IMG/VR virus record: IMGVR_UViG_3300005529_000057
Span: 1 to 45,010 of that record
Strand: one strand, 5' to 3'
DNA length: 45,010 nucleotides
Origin: a virus
The notes below the pieces were generated by a model. It was given only the letters and a program-made list of their open reading frames with translations, had not been told where the DNA came from and did no database searches. Below, piece after piece: positions 1-6,413 of the stretch. Every line of letters starts with the position of its first letter. Position 1 is the first letter of the stretch. The position numbers and the translations under genes are program-made.

Positions 1-13
1 ACGGCGTCGTCCT

Positions 14-58
14 CGGTAACCGGGGGCGGGGTTCGCCCCCACGGCACCGAGGTTACCG
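14..58 (-). terminator. nested hairpin after DUF1580-like gene
   Basis: A perfect 7-bp GC stem (GGGGGCG at 22-28, CGCCCCC at 34-40, 5-nt loop) lies inside an outer repeat CGGTAACC (14-21) / GGTTACCG (51-58). It sits directly at the end of the leftward gene whose TAA is at 53-55, so it is placed as a terminator. There is no T-tract. Confidence 0.5.
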
Positions 59-415
59 GGGTCGTTGCCTGTGCCCGCGCAGCGCGTCCAGCTCGGCGGC
101 CGCGCCCCGGGCCCGGCGCTCCCGCTGCTGCGGCGCCACCACCGCCGCCGTCCCACCGGCGGCCGCCTCGAGCGCGGCCGAGAACCGGGCCAGCGCCGGC
201 CACGAGCTGCACCACCCCTTGCCCGAGAGCCGGCACCCCTCCAGCCGGACGCCGCGGCGGCCGTGGCGGATCCACCGGACGACGGCGTCGGCCGAGACGT
301 GCCCGCGCCGGCCGCGGTCGGCCGGGCAGCGGCGGGCGACCTCCGCCACGCGCACCGGGCCCTCCGCGATGATCCGGGCCGCCAGCTCCTCCAGCTCCTC
401 GATCGACGCGCGCAC
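53..415 (-). CDS. DUF1580-like small helix-turn-helix protein
   Basis: Predicted 120-residue DNA-binding protein. Residues about 39-59 carry the arrangement His-Val-Ser...Val-Val-Arg-Trp-Ile...Gly-Val-Arg-Leu-Glu, followed by a Ser-containing turn and ARFSAAL. This is the pattern of the planctomycete DUF1580 family, an excisionase/MerR-like fold thought to bind DNA. GTG at 413-415 was chosen because GGGAGG stands 6 nt upstream; a longer upstream reading is low-complexity and starts before this ribosome site. The C-terminal 35 residues are Arg/Ala-rich. It lies leftward with the recombinase and repressor and could act in excision or early control; that role is inferred. Confidence 0.7.
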   Translation of the reverse strand: MRASIEELEELAARIIAEGPVRVAEVARRCPADRGRRGHVSADAVVRWIRHGRRGVRLEGCRLSGKGWCSSWPALARFSAALEAAAGGTAAVVAPQQRERRARGAAAELDALRGHRQRPR

Positions 416-586
416 GGTGGACCTCCCGCGGTGTGTGCTACACCCGCGCATCATGACGGCCGGCGTGCCCGCGGGTCGGCGCGGGGCTGCGGCCTGGTGG
501 GGATTTGTGGGCGACGGGCGGAATGCCCGGTGACGCGCGGCCGACTCACACCGGCCGGTGGGAACTGCTCGTCGAGGGGAGCGTGC

Positions 587-604
587 ACTCCCGTTTCCGG
601 GAGT
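587..604 (-). terminator. hairpin downstream of serine recombinase
   Basis: ACTCCCG (587-593) and CGGGAGT (598-604) pair perfectly around a 4-nt loop, about 36 bp past the recombinase stop. The rest of 416-640 holds no convincing gene; 605-640 is a short A/T-rich patch unusual for the window. Confidence 0.5.
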
Positions 605-640
605 CAAGGAAAAAGGTGAACAAAATTTCAGTTGTGTCGG

Positions 641-1283
641 TTACGGCGGTCCGTACTCCGGCCGCGGCGTCTTCCAGTTGCGACCCCTGGCGAACACCTC
701 CAGGTTCGCCAGGGTCCACCGCCGGCCCTTACGGGTCGGGATGCCGCGGCGGTTGAGTTCCGCGGCCGCCTCCCGGAGCGTGCGGCCCTCCATCGCCCCG
801 AGCACCTTCGGCAGCACCCGCAGCCGGTACTCCGCGGCGTCCCCCGCGAGCATCCGCGCCCGCCGGCGGGCCAGGCCCTCCCGCGTCCGCTGGGCGATCC
901 GCCGCGCCTCGAACTCGGCGAAGGCGGCCATGACGGTCAGGAGCAGCCGGCCGACGGTCGGGTCCTGCGTGGCCAGGTCCGGGAGGTCAAAGGAAGTGCA
1001 GCCGCACGCCCGAGTCGGCCAGCTCCAGGACCAGTCGCACGTCGCGGGCCAGCCGGTCGAGCTTGGCGACCACGAGCGTTTCGCCGCCTTCGCGGGCGCG
1101 GCTGAGTGCCGCGGCGAGCTGGGGGCGGTCGCACCGGCGGCCGCTCTCGACCTCGGTGTACTCGGCGGCGACCGGCTCGCCCGAGCGGCGGGCGTACTCG
1201 GCGACGGCGGCGCGCTGGGCGTCGAGACCCAGGCCGCTCTTGCCCTGGCGGTCGGTCGAGACGCGGTAGTAGGCGACGAGCAT
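641..1283 (-). CDS. serine recombinase (resolvase/invertase type), frame split by +1 shift
   Basis: Site-specific serine recombinase of about 213 residues if two frames are joined. The first 98 residues hold the resolvase catalytic fold: YYRVSTDRQ with nucleophile Ser9, GLGLDAQR, TEVESG, RPQLAAAL, and VVAKLDRLARD. This frame ends in TGA at 987-989. The next frame continues seamlessly with DLPDL...MAAFAEFEARRIAQRTREGL and a small C-terminal HTH (RGIPTRKGRRWT). The junction reads CTT TGA C, the heptamer used for +1 frameshifting in bacterial prfB, although no purine-rich stimulator is seen just upstream. Either programmed frameshifting, a real one-base mutation or a sequence error would explain it. 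ATG at 1283 has GGAGGG 5 nt upstream. Role: DNA inversion, resolution or integration. Confidence 0.8.
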
Positions 1284-1311
1284 TGACGCCCTCCGTGGCG
1301 ACGGGACGCGG

Positions 1312-1593
1312 TCAGTCGGGCTTCTTCTTCGGCCGGCCGCGGGGACGCCCGCCGGCGGCCGGCTTCGTCTTGCCCGCGGGCGGGTCGAGCAGCGCGCAGA
1401 TCGGCACCTCCAGCGCGTCGGCCACCCGCTTGAGGGTGGTCACGCTCGGCAGGTGCGTCCCGGCCTCCAGCCGGCTGACGTTCGGCGGCGCGATCCCCGA
1501 CTTCTCGGCCAGCTCCCCCTGCGTCAGCCCGGCCGCGAGCCGGGCCGCGTGGACGTTCGCGCCGATCACCGCCGCCAGCTCCGAGTCGCTCAT
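1312..1593 (-). CDS. XRE-family repressor with AT-hook-like tail
   Basis: 93-residue regulator. Residues about 10-65 form a Cro/CI-type helix-turn-helix (ANVHAARLAAGLTQGELAEKSG, then NVSRLEAGTHLPS), followed by a basic tail containing GRPRGRPKK, which resembles an AT-hook. ATG at 1593 is preferred because a longer reading would run through the operator palindromes at 1648-1678. No good ribosome site is visible, so translation may be from a short-leader or leaderless transcript. It is divergent from the early genes at 1710 and 2308 and heads a leftward operon with the recombinase (28-nt gap). Likely the lysogeny repressor and autoregulator. Confidence 0.85.
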   Translation of the reverse strand: MSDSELAAVIGANVHAARLAAGLTQGELAEKSGIAPPNVSRLEAGTHLPSVTTLKRVADALEVPICALLDPPAGKTKPAAGGRPRGRPKKKPD

Positions 1594-1633
1594 GCGGCGG
1601 AACTTACGGAAATTATCAAAAAAAGCAATATCT

Positions 1634-1693
1634 GGGGTTGCGTGGCCTATCATGAATGATAATATATCACCAGTGATAGGTGATGGCAACCCC
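1634..1693. promoter_or_regulatory. divergent control region with two palindromic operators
   Basis: TATCAT-GA-ATGATA (1648-1661) and TATCAC-CA-GTGATA (1665-1678) are perfect 6-2-6 palindromes with centres 17 bp apart. They are bracketed by GGGGTTGC (1634-1641) and its inverse (1686-1693). GATAAT at 1658-1663 could be the -10 of the rightward promoter and overlaps the operators. Placement between an XRE repressor and divergent early genes is typical of a phage immunity switch. Confidence 0.7.
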
Positions 1694-1709
1694 AATCGAG
1701 GAGACGAAC

Positions 1710-2303
1710 ATGGCCACGACGATCGAGCAGAGCGGCTCGCGGCTGTACCTGGTCGACCTGCCCTTCGCGGCGAAGGGCGAGGCGAAGCGGATCGGCTGTC
1801 ACTGGGATCCCGACCGCCGGCAGTGGTGGATCGGCACCGCCAAGCGGGACGAGGCGACGGCCCTGGTCGGGCGCCTCAACACCCGGCCCGCGGCCGACGA
1901 CCCGGCCGGGTCTGAGGACCCGAATGCCGGCAAGGGGCTCCCGGCCGCGAGCGAGGCCGACGACCGCCGCGTGTACGCCAAGGTGACCTACAAGGGGTCG
2001 AGCTACTACGTGATCGCCGAGAGCCACCAGCAGGGCCGGTGTAAGGTCTGCAAGCTGTCGGGCGTCGGCTTTTGGGTGGACATGACCGACTGTCAGCTCG
2101 TCAAGACCTACCCGGGCCGCGAGTACCGGGGGCGGACCGAGTACACGACGCTCGGGTCGATCCGCCGCTTCGTCGAGCGCCAGAAGCGGGCGGAGGCGGA
2201 GGGGCTGCCGCAGTGCCCGGTCTGCGGCAAGCGGGGCGAGCTGCACCACGACCTCGAAGACGGCGGCCTGAAGTGCTACGGCTGCTGCGACATCCCGGAG
2301 TGA
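1710..2303 (+). CDS. DUF5710-domain protein with C-terminal zinc ribbon
   Basis: 197-residue early protein of unknown biochemical role. Residues about 10-50 match the DUF5710 pattern (LYLVDLPFAAKGEAKRIG, then a Trp-rich strand WDPDRRQWW), a domain frequent in phage and plasmid replication or DNA-handling proteins. The last 29 residues contain CPVCGK and CYGCC, a zinc-ribbon pair. ATG at 1710 has GAGGAG at 1698-1703; an upstream GTG at 1680 lacks such a site. First gene of the rightward early unit, 4 nt before the next gene, under the two-operator region. Confidence 0.75.
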   Translation: MATTIEQSGSRLYLVDLPFAAKGEAKRIGCHWDPDRRQWWIGTAKRDEATALVGRLNTRPAADDPAGSEDPNAGKGLPAASEADDRRVYAKVTYKGSSYYVIAESHQQGRCKVCKLSGVGFWVDMTDCQLVKTYPGREYRGRTEYTTLGSIRRFVERQKRAEAEGLPQCPVCGKRGELHHDLEDGGLKCYGCCDIPE

Positions 2304-2307
2304 CACC

Positions 2308-2700
2308 ATGCCCCGCGTCGCGCTCAGGGGCGCCCCGGCGGACGCCCTCTGCATGGCGATCGACCAGGCCGTCGAGCGGTACGGCCACCTGGTCCCGGCC
2401 GACCGCGAGACGCCGACGGGGGTCGGCTACCTGCGGTACGCCCCCGCCGGGCTCGTGCTGCTCCTGACGGCGCACTGGCCCTACACCCGCGCCGCGTGGC
2501 GGGGCCGGCGGCGGGGGCAGCCGGGACGGACGGTGCCCCGCCGGGAGGTGTGCTTCCCGCTCGTGTACCTGGAGTCGCTGACGGCCTTCCTGCGGCTGGC
2601 CGGGCACTGCCACGTCGGCCGCGTCCGGGCGGCGCTGGCCCTCGACCCGGAGGCCGTCCACGAGCTGCCGGATCTCCCCGAGGCCGACCCCGACTTCTGA
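2308..2700 (+). CDS. hypothetical early protein
   Basis: 130 residues, function not recognised. It starts 4 nt after the DUF5710 gene with GGAG 7 nt upstream of ATG, so the two are probably co-translated. The protein has a central basic stretch (RAAWRGRRRGQPGR) between two moderately hydrophobic helices and an acidic tail. No cysteines arranged as a metal site. Codon positions show the same G/C-ending bias as neighbours, which supports real coding. Followed by the attachment region rather than by another gene. Confidence 0.65.
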   Translation: MPRVALRGAPADALCMAIDQAVERYGHLVPADRETPTGVGYLRYAPAGLVLLLTAHWPYTRAAWRGRRRGQPGRTVPRREVCFPLVYLESLTAFLRLAGHCHVGRVRAALALDPEAVHELPDLPEADPDF

Positions 2701-2733
2701 GTCGGGGTTGACCGGCGGGCAACGGGTGTGCGA

Positions 2734-2772
2734 TACCCGTGACTACCCGCTAAGGAGGCGGGTTACCCGTGA
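2734..2772 (+). repeat. integrase arm-type sites, left of att core
   Basis: TACCCGTGA (2734-2742), TACCCGCTA (2744-2752) and TACCCGTGA (2764-2772) are directly repeated; a partial TACCGCGGG follows at 2774. The same TACCCGCTA word recurs in both orientations right of the core (2994-3015). Such repeats flanking a tRNA-derived core are what tyrosine integrases use as arm-binding sites. Confidence 0.6.
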
Positions 2773-2877
2773 TTACCGCGGGATTCCGCCGGGCCCGGCC
2801 GGCCCCCTCCGGCCGGCCCGTCGCACGGAAGCCGACGCCCGCGTGAGAGTTACTCCCGACCCGCCGGCCCGTTGGCC

Positions 2878-2924
2878 TTGGCCTCCGGAGCCGAAGGTTA
2901 CAGGTTCAACTCCTGTCGGGCATA
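2878..2924 (+). other. attachment core: 3' part of tRNA-Arg(CCG)
   Basis: The stretch folds as the 3' part of a tRNA: anticodon stem 2878-2882/2890-2894, loop 2883-2889 with anticodon CCG at 2885-2887, 5-nt variable region, T stem ACAGG/CCTGT with loop TTCAACT (2905-2911), 3' acceptor strand 2917-2923 and discriminator A2924. No matching acceptor 5' strand or D arm exists upstream. A tRNA 3' fragment next to an integrase is the classic phage att core. Confidence 0.8.
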
Positions 2925-2987
2925 CTCCGATCCCCACGCCGGGACGCCACTTCGGGCGACACCCTCTCACGAGGCGCGGCGACTTCC

Positions 2988-3021
2988 CCGGGATAGCGGG
3001 TAAACGTACCCGCTATCCCGG
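2988..3021. promoter_or_regulatory. 15-bp perfect inverted repeat before integrase
   Basis: CCGGGATAGCGGGTA (2988-3002) and its exact inverse (3007-3021) surround a 4-nt centre. Each arm contains the TACCCGCTA word found left of the att core. It ends 16 nt before the integrase ATG, so it may be both an arm-type site and an operator or RNA hairpin controlling integrase. Confidence 0.65.
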
Positions 3022-3037
3022 CATGGAGTGCCGCACG

Positions 3038-4291
3038 ATGCCCCGCCGCAAGAGCCCCGTCCCCGACCTGAAGTACCACAAGCCGACCCGGCAGTTCTGC
3101 GTCTACCTCGACGGCAAACGGGTCACCCTCGGCGGCGACAGGACGGTCGCCGAGCGCCGCCACAAGCAGCTCTGCCGCGAGATCCTCGACGGACGCGCGG
3201 ATGTACCCTCTGGTAATACCCCACTGCGCAAGGCAGGGGACCCGCTCGCCGTGGCCGAGGGGCTCCTGCGGTACATGCGCGACCACGCCCTCTCGTACTA
3301 CCGCGACCAGCCGGCCACGGTCGCCCGGCTGTGGGAGATGGTCGACGCGGTCAGGCTCCGCCACGCCGAGCTGCCGGCCGACCGGTTCCGCGGCCGCGAG
3401 CTGAAGGCCGTCCGCCAGTACCTCCTCGACGAGCGGCGGTCGAAGCGGGACGGCCGGCCCCTCTCCCGCACCTACGTCAACTACCTCGTCCGCGCCGCCC
3501 AGCGCTGCTGGGTGTGGCTGCTCTCCGAGGGGGACGTGTCGGCCGAGTGCGTCGAGTCGCTCCGCGCCGTCGAGGCGATCCACAAGGGCAAGGGCGGCCG
3601 CGAGCCCGCCCGGGTGCTGCCGCCCGGGCCCGGCTGGTCGATGGCGCTCGTCGAGCTGCCGCCGACCCTCTACGCGATGTGCCGGGTGCAGGCGCTTTCG
3701 GGGATGCGGCCGCAGGACGTGTGCCGGATGCGGCGCGGCGAGGTCAGCACCCGCCCCGACGAGTCCGTCGAGCTGGCCGGCACGGGGAGGAAGCTCTCGG
3801 CGATCGCCGTCGGCGGGGCGCTGGTCTGGGTCTACTGCCCCTCCGACCACAAGACGGCGCACAAGGGGAAGCCGCGGGCTGTCCCGCTCGGGCCCCGCTG
3901 CCAGCAGCTCCTCCGGCCGCTGCTCGCCGGGCTCGGCCCCGACGACTACGTCTTCAGCCCGGCGAGGGCGCTGGCCGAGGTCGGGCGGGGGAACCGGTTC
4001 AAGCGGGTCGGGTACTCGACGCGCTACGCGGTCAAGCAGTACGAGCAGTTCGTGAAGCGGGCGATCGACCGGGTGAACCGCCGGCTGGCCGCGGCCGGCG
4101 TGGACGCCGAGTCGCACGCCCCGGTCTGGAGCCCCAACCAGCTCCGCCACCTGGCCGCGACCGAGGTCGGCGACCGGTTCGACCGGCACACCGCGGCGGC
4201 GCTGCTGGGCCACGCCGGCGACAACACGATCGACGTGTACCTCGAACAGTCGCTCGGCAAGGCGGCCCGGGCCGCGGCCGAGTGCGGGTGA
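3038..4291 (+). CDS. int: tyrosine integrase (planctomycete phage type)
   Basis: 417-residue site-specific recombinase that would insert the phage at tRNA-Arg(CCG). N-terminal DNA-binding part to about residue 60, core-binding domain about 70-190, catalytic domain about 195-410. Visible catalytic residues: Arg224 in ALSGMRPQD, lysines near 272-278, the NQLRH box with Arg370 (Asn367 stands where many family members have His), Gly-His 391-392, and nucleophile Tyr401 in IDVYLEQ. ATG 3038 is preferred, with GGAG 9 nt upstream; ATG 3023 is an alternative. The gene lies immediately right of the attachment core, and the inverted repeat just upstream suggests feedback control. Confidence 0.9.
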   Translation: MPRRKSPVPDLKYHKPTRQFCVYLDGKRVTLGGDRTVAERRHKQLCREILDGRADVPSGNTPLRKAGDPLAVAEGLLRYMRDHALSYYRDQPATVARLWEMVDAVRLRHAELPADRFRGRELKAVRQYLLDERRSKRDGRPLSRTYVNYLVRAAQRCWVWLLSEGDVSAECVESLRAVEAIHKGKGGREPARVLPPGPGWSMALVELPPTLYAMCRVQALSGMRPQDVCRMRRGEVSTRPDESVELAGTGRKLSAIAVGGALVWVYCPSDHKTAHKGKPRAVPLGPRCQQLLRPLLAGLGPDDYVFSPARALAEVGRGNRFKRVGYSTRYAVKQYEQFVKRAIDRVNRRLAAAGVDAESHAPVWSPNQLRHLAATEVGDRFDRHTAAALLGHAGDNTIDVYLEQSLGKAARAAAECG

Positions 4292-4347
4292 CGGGCGGGG
4301 CTGGTACAATGCCGGCGTCGGCTCACCGCCGGCCCATCATGATGCAG

Positions 4348-4383
4348 GCGACGGCTCGGAGTTCCCGCACTCCGAGCCGTCGC
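4348..4383. terminator. 15-bp hairpin between convergent units
   Basis: GCGACGGCTCGGAGT (4348-4362) pairs perfectly with 4369-4383 around a 6-nt loop. It lies between the integrase and the leftward ParB-like gene and can serve both directions. A smaller stem GCCGGCG (4311-4317)/CGCCGGC (4327-4333) precedes it. Confidence 0.65.
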
Positions 4384-4625
4384 GTTCGCCTTCGACCACG
4401 TACCCAAGACCAAGAGCGGCATCCCGGCGCTCTTCCACAACCTCCGGTACGCGCTTTGGTGCCTGGAGAACCCCGGCATCCCGCCGACGCCCTGGAGAAC
4501 ATGCGGGCCGCGCTGCGGCTGGTCCTGGAACCCCGCCGGGTGCGTCGCACTTCCCGGCCCGGGCCAGCGCCGTCGTGCTCGCCGCCCAGTCGAGGCCCTG
4601 CCGCTCGACCGCGGCCAGCTCCGGC
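4384..4625. other. no supported gene
   Basis: Between the terminator hairpin and the ParB-like stop I see no reading frame with both a plausible start and family resemblance. The plus frame just after the hairpin (AFDHVPKTKSGIPALFHN) looks protein-like for about 40 codons but has no start and dissolves into Arg/Pro-rich sequence; it may be a decayed gene end. Confidence 0.4.
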
Positions 4626-5405
4626 TCACCCACCGGGCGCCTCCCCGGCCGGGCCCCCGGCCGCCTCGGAGAGCGCCCCGTCGAGGGCCAGGAGCACCGG
4701 CCAGCAGTCGCCGCCCTCGTGCACGGGGATCTGCCACTTCGCCGCCGCCTCCCGCAGGAGCGGGCCGAGCCGGTCGTCGGCGAGTACGGCCGGCACGACG
4801 CCCGAGAGCCCGCGGGCGTGCCTGAGTGCCGCGTCGAGGGCCTTCGCGCCGCCGGAGCGGGGGGCCTTGGGCCTGCCGCCATCCCGCCTCGCCTTGCGAT
4901 TCCTGCCGTCCTTGCCCTTGACGGTGCCCCCCTCGGGGTCAACTGCGCCCCCCGGCGCAGTCGCCGCGGCGGCCTCCAGGTCCCGGCGGACCTGGCTCTC
5001 GCCGACCCCGACCTCGTCGGCGATCGCCCGCAGCGACTTGCCGGCCCGGCGGGCGGCGGCGACCCGGTCGACGCGGTCGCGGCGCTTCTGCTCCAGCTCG
5101 CCCGGGGAGAGCTGACGCCGCCCGGCGTTCAGCTCGACCGCCAGGAGGGCGGCCAGCTCGTCGGGCAGTTCGCCGAGGTCGTCCTTCGGGCACGGCAGCT
5201 TGAGCCGCGCCGTGATCAGGGCCCGGTGCTCGCCGTCGATCAGGGTGTTGCCCCAGCCCGGGGTGCGGCAGACCTTCACCCGGTACTGGACCCCGTTCTC
5301 GGCGATCGACTCCTCGAGCGTGCGGCCCTCCTCGGCCGAGAGCGGCCGGAACAGGGGCTCGAACGGGCAGGCGTAGCTCACCCCGCCGATCACCACCCGT
5401 CTCAC
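4626..5405 (-). CDS. ParB/RepB-like nuclease-fold and HTH protein
   Basis: 259 residues. The N-terminal half resembles a ParB N-terminal domain: PLSAEEGRTLEESIAENG, a strand pair around YRVKVCRTPG, and DGEHRALITARL, which sits where ParB proteins have their nucleotide-binding GERR-like box. A helix-turn-helix follows (KSLRAIADEVGVGESQVRRD) after an Arg-rich helix. The C-terminal 90 residues are basic then helical and unassigned. GTG at 5405 overlaps the upstream stop as GTGA, implying translational coupling with the AP2-like protein. Plausible roles are DNA binding in genome maintenance or control of replication; as a CTPase it would act on DNA, but that is inference. Confidence 0.7.
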   Translation of the reverse strand: MRRVVIGGVSYACPFEPLFRPLSAEEGRTLEESIAENGVQYRVKVCRTPGWGNTLIDGEHRALITARLKLPCPKDDLGELPDELAALLAVELNAGRRQLSPGELEQKRRDRVDRVAAARRAGKSLRAIADEVGVGESQVRRDLEAAAATAPGGAVDPEGGTVKGKDGRNRKARRDGGRPKAPRSGGAKALDAALRHARGLSGVVPAVLADDRLGPLLREAAAKWQIPVHEGGDCWPVLLALDGALSEAAGGPAGEAPGG

Positions 5406-6139
5406 GCGGCACCCCCGGTGGCGCGTCCCGCGCCACGCTCGGCGTAGAGGCTCTCGCAGTCGCGGGGCACGACGCCCGACCGCCGCAGTTCCGCGAACGC
5501 GTCGGCGACCGACCAGCCCAGCGAGCCGTGGAGGCGGTCGAACTCCCGCCACGCCCGGCCGGCGGCCCACTCCGCCAGGTCGCCGTGGTCGTCGGCCGTG
5601 AAGTACCCGAGGTTGAGGCTCTTGCCGCCCCCGAGCCAGTACCGGGCCTGGTAGCCGCCCCGGATCTGGCGGACGCCGGGGTACTCCGACACGTGCCGCC
5701 GCTCGCGCTGGCGGGCCCGCTGCCGGGCCAACTCGGCGAGCACCATCCGGCGGACGGCGGCGTGCGCGGCCCACGGGCAGACGTGGCGGCGGGTGCCCAC
5801 CAGGATGCCGTTGACGCGGGCCCGCCCGACGTACCGCAGGCCCTGGGGCGTCTCGCGGGCCCGGACCCACTGCGGCAGCGTACCCGCGGGGACGACGCCC
5901 TCGGAGACGAGTGACCCGACCACGGTGCGGGCGTCACCGCCGGCGACCAGGCGGACGACGAACAGGTGGGCCGCCAGGCCGGCGGCGGCGGGGGTGGGGT
6001 GGGTTCCCAGCTCGGCGCGGTCGAGCGGCCCGAGCGGGACGCGGGCGATGTAGAGGCCCTGGGGCGTTCGGGTGACGTACCGCGGGAGGCGGCACGCGGG
6101 TTGCACCGCCGGGGGCGGCGCGGTCGGGGTGATGCACAT
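5402..6139 (-). CDS. protein with three AP2-like repeats
   Basis: 245 residues. Three segments share the AP2 plan of a short three-strand sheet plus helix: about 21-65 (TPQGLYIARV...LGTH...AAAGLAAHLF), 95-135 (TPQGLRYVGRARVNG...AAHAAVRRMV) and 153-200 (PGVRQIRGGYQARYW...LGYF...WAAGRAW). AP2 domains bind DNA and occur singly in phage HNH proteins; no HNH motif is seen here. ATG at 6139 has GGAG 7 nt upstream. Promoter-proximal member of a two-gene leftward unit with the ParB-like gene. A candidate DNA-binding partner or regulator; the domain call is from pattern only. Confidence 0.55.
   Translation of the reverse strand: MCITPTAPPPAVQPACRLPRYVTRTPQGLYIARVPLGPLDRAELGTHPTPAAAGLAAHLFVVRLVAGGDARTVVGSLVSEGVVPAGTLPQWVRARETPQGLRYVGRARVNGILVGTRRHVCPWAAHAAVRRMVLAELARQRARQRERRHVSEYPGVRQIRGGYQARYWLGGGKSLNLGYFTADDHGDLAEWAAGRAWREFDRLHGSLGWSVADAFAELRRSGVVPRDCESLYAERGAGRATGGAA
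5418..5436. repeat. GTGGCGCG palindrome, copy 1
   Basis: GTGGCGCG-TCC-CGCGCCAC, perfect 8-bp arms, within the last codons of the AP2-like gene. It is the exact reverse complement of the copy at 13695-13713. Confidence 0.8.
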
Positions 6140-6148
6140 GAGGCGGCT

Positions 6149-6169
6149 CCGAGGTATGCTAGACCTCGG
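6149..6169. promoter_or_regulatory. 7-7-7 inverted repeat upstream of AP2-like gene
   Basis: CCGAGGT (6149-6155) and ACCTCGG (6163-6169) flank ATGCTAG, 9 nt upstream of the leftward ATG. Position suggests an operator or leader hairpin. Confidence 0.45.
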
Positions 6170-6198
6170 GCCGTTCGTCCCGGCCGTCATGACGACAC

Positions 6199-6229
6199 GC
6201 GGGGCGGGTGTAGTCAGCACCCGCCCCGC
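6199..6229. terminator. 12-bp hairpin between divergent units
   Basis: GCGGGGCGGGTG (6199-6210) and its inverse (6218-6229) with a 7-nt loop, followed by TTT on the plus strand. No rightward gene precedes it, so it may end a short RNA or insulate the two directions. Confidence 0.5.
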
Positions 6230-6249
6230 TTTCATGCGCGGCGACTCGC

Positions 6250-6273
6250 CAGTTTTGCGACCCTCCTTGCCTG
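6250..6273 (-). promoter_or_regulatory. leftward CAGGCAA-type promoter candidate
   Basis: The only minus-strand CAGGCAA I found (6267-6273), followed at the late-motif spacing by AAAACT. It points to the AP2-like/ParB-like unit, about 110 bp away, with the 6199-6229 hairpin between. Confidence 0.3.
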
Positions 6274-6343
6274 CGGGCGGCACCCCAGCCTACCACCCGT
6301 CTAATCGCACTTCCGGCCGCAAACCCGCCACACGGGCCGGGCT

Positions 6344-6373
6344 CAGGCAATGTGCTGCGCAATAATCGACGGC
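6344..6373 (+). promoter_or_regulatory. late promoter candidate: terminase unit
   Basis: CAGGCAA (6344-6350), then AATAAT (6361-6366), then ATG at 6374 after 7 nt. That ATG opens a frame that shadows the terminase gene; the small-terminase ATG is at 6414. Region 6274-6343 shows nothing else. Confidence 0.6.
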
Positions 6374-6413
6374 ATGTTCATCCGGGACGTGGAGGCGTTT
6401 CTCGCGATCACGT

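Noticed and set aside
2716-2737. Tenth late-promoter copy (CGGGCAA…GATACC)
   Set aside because: First base differs and the hexamer lacks the final T; no start codon at the expected distance. Left as a near match only, as is GGGCAA near 24979.
2878-2924. Possibly a complete tRNA gene
   Set aside because: No D arm or acceptor 5' strand pairs with CGGGCAT upstream; only the 3' part is present.
2773-2970. Leftward 65-codon frame containing PTGVEPVTFGSG
   Set aside because: This is the well-known spurious protein produced by reading antisense to a tRNA 3' half; it covers the att core.
3331-5115. 594-codon plus frame overlapping integrase and the ParB-like gene
   Set aside because: Low-complexity Arg/Ala/Pro sequence crossing a terminator and an antisense gene.
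6344-6373. Sigma54 promoter
   Set aside because: CAGGCAA superficially suggests a -24 GG, but a GC at the required -12 distance is not kept among the copies.
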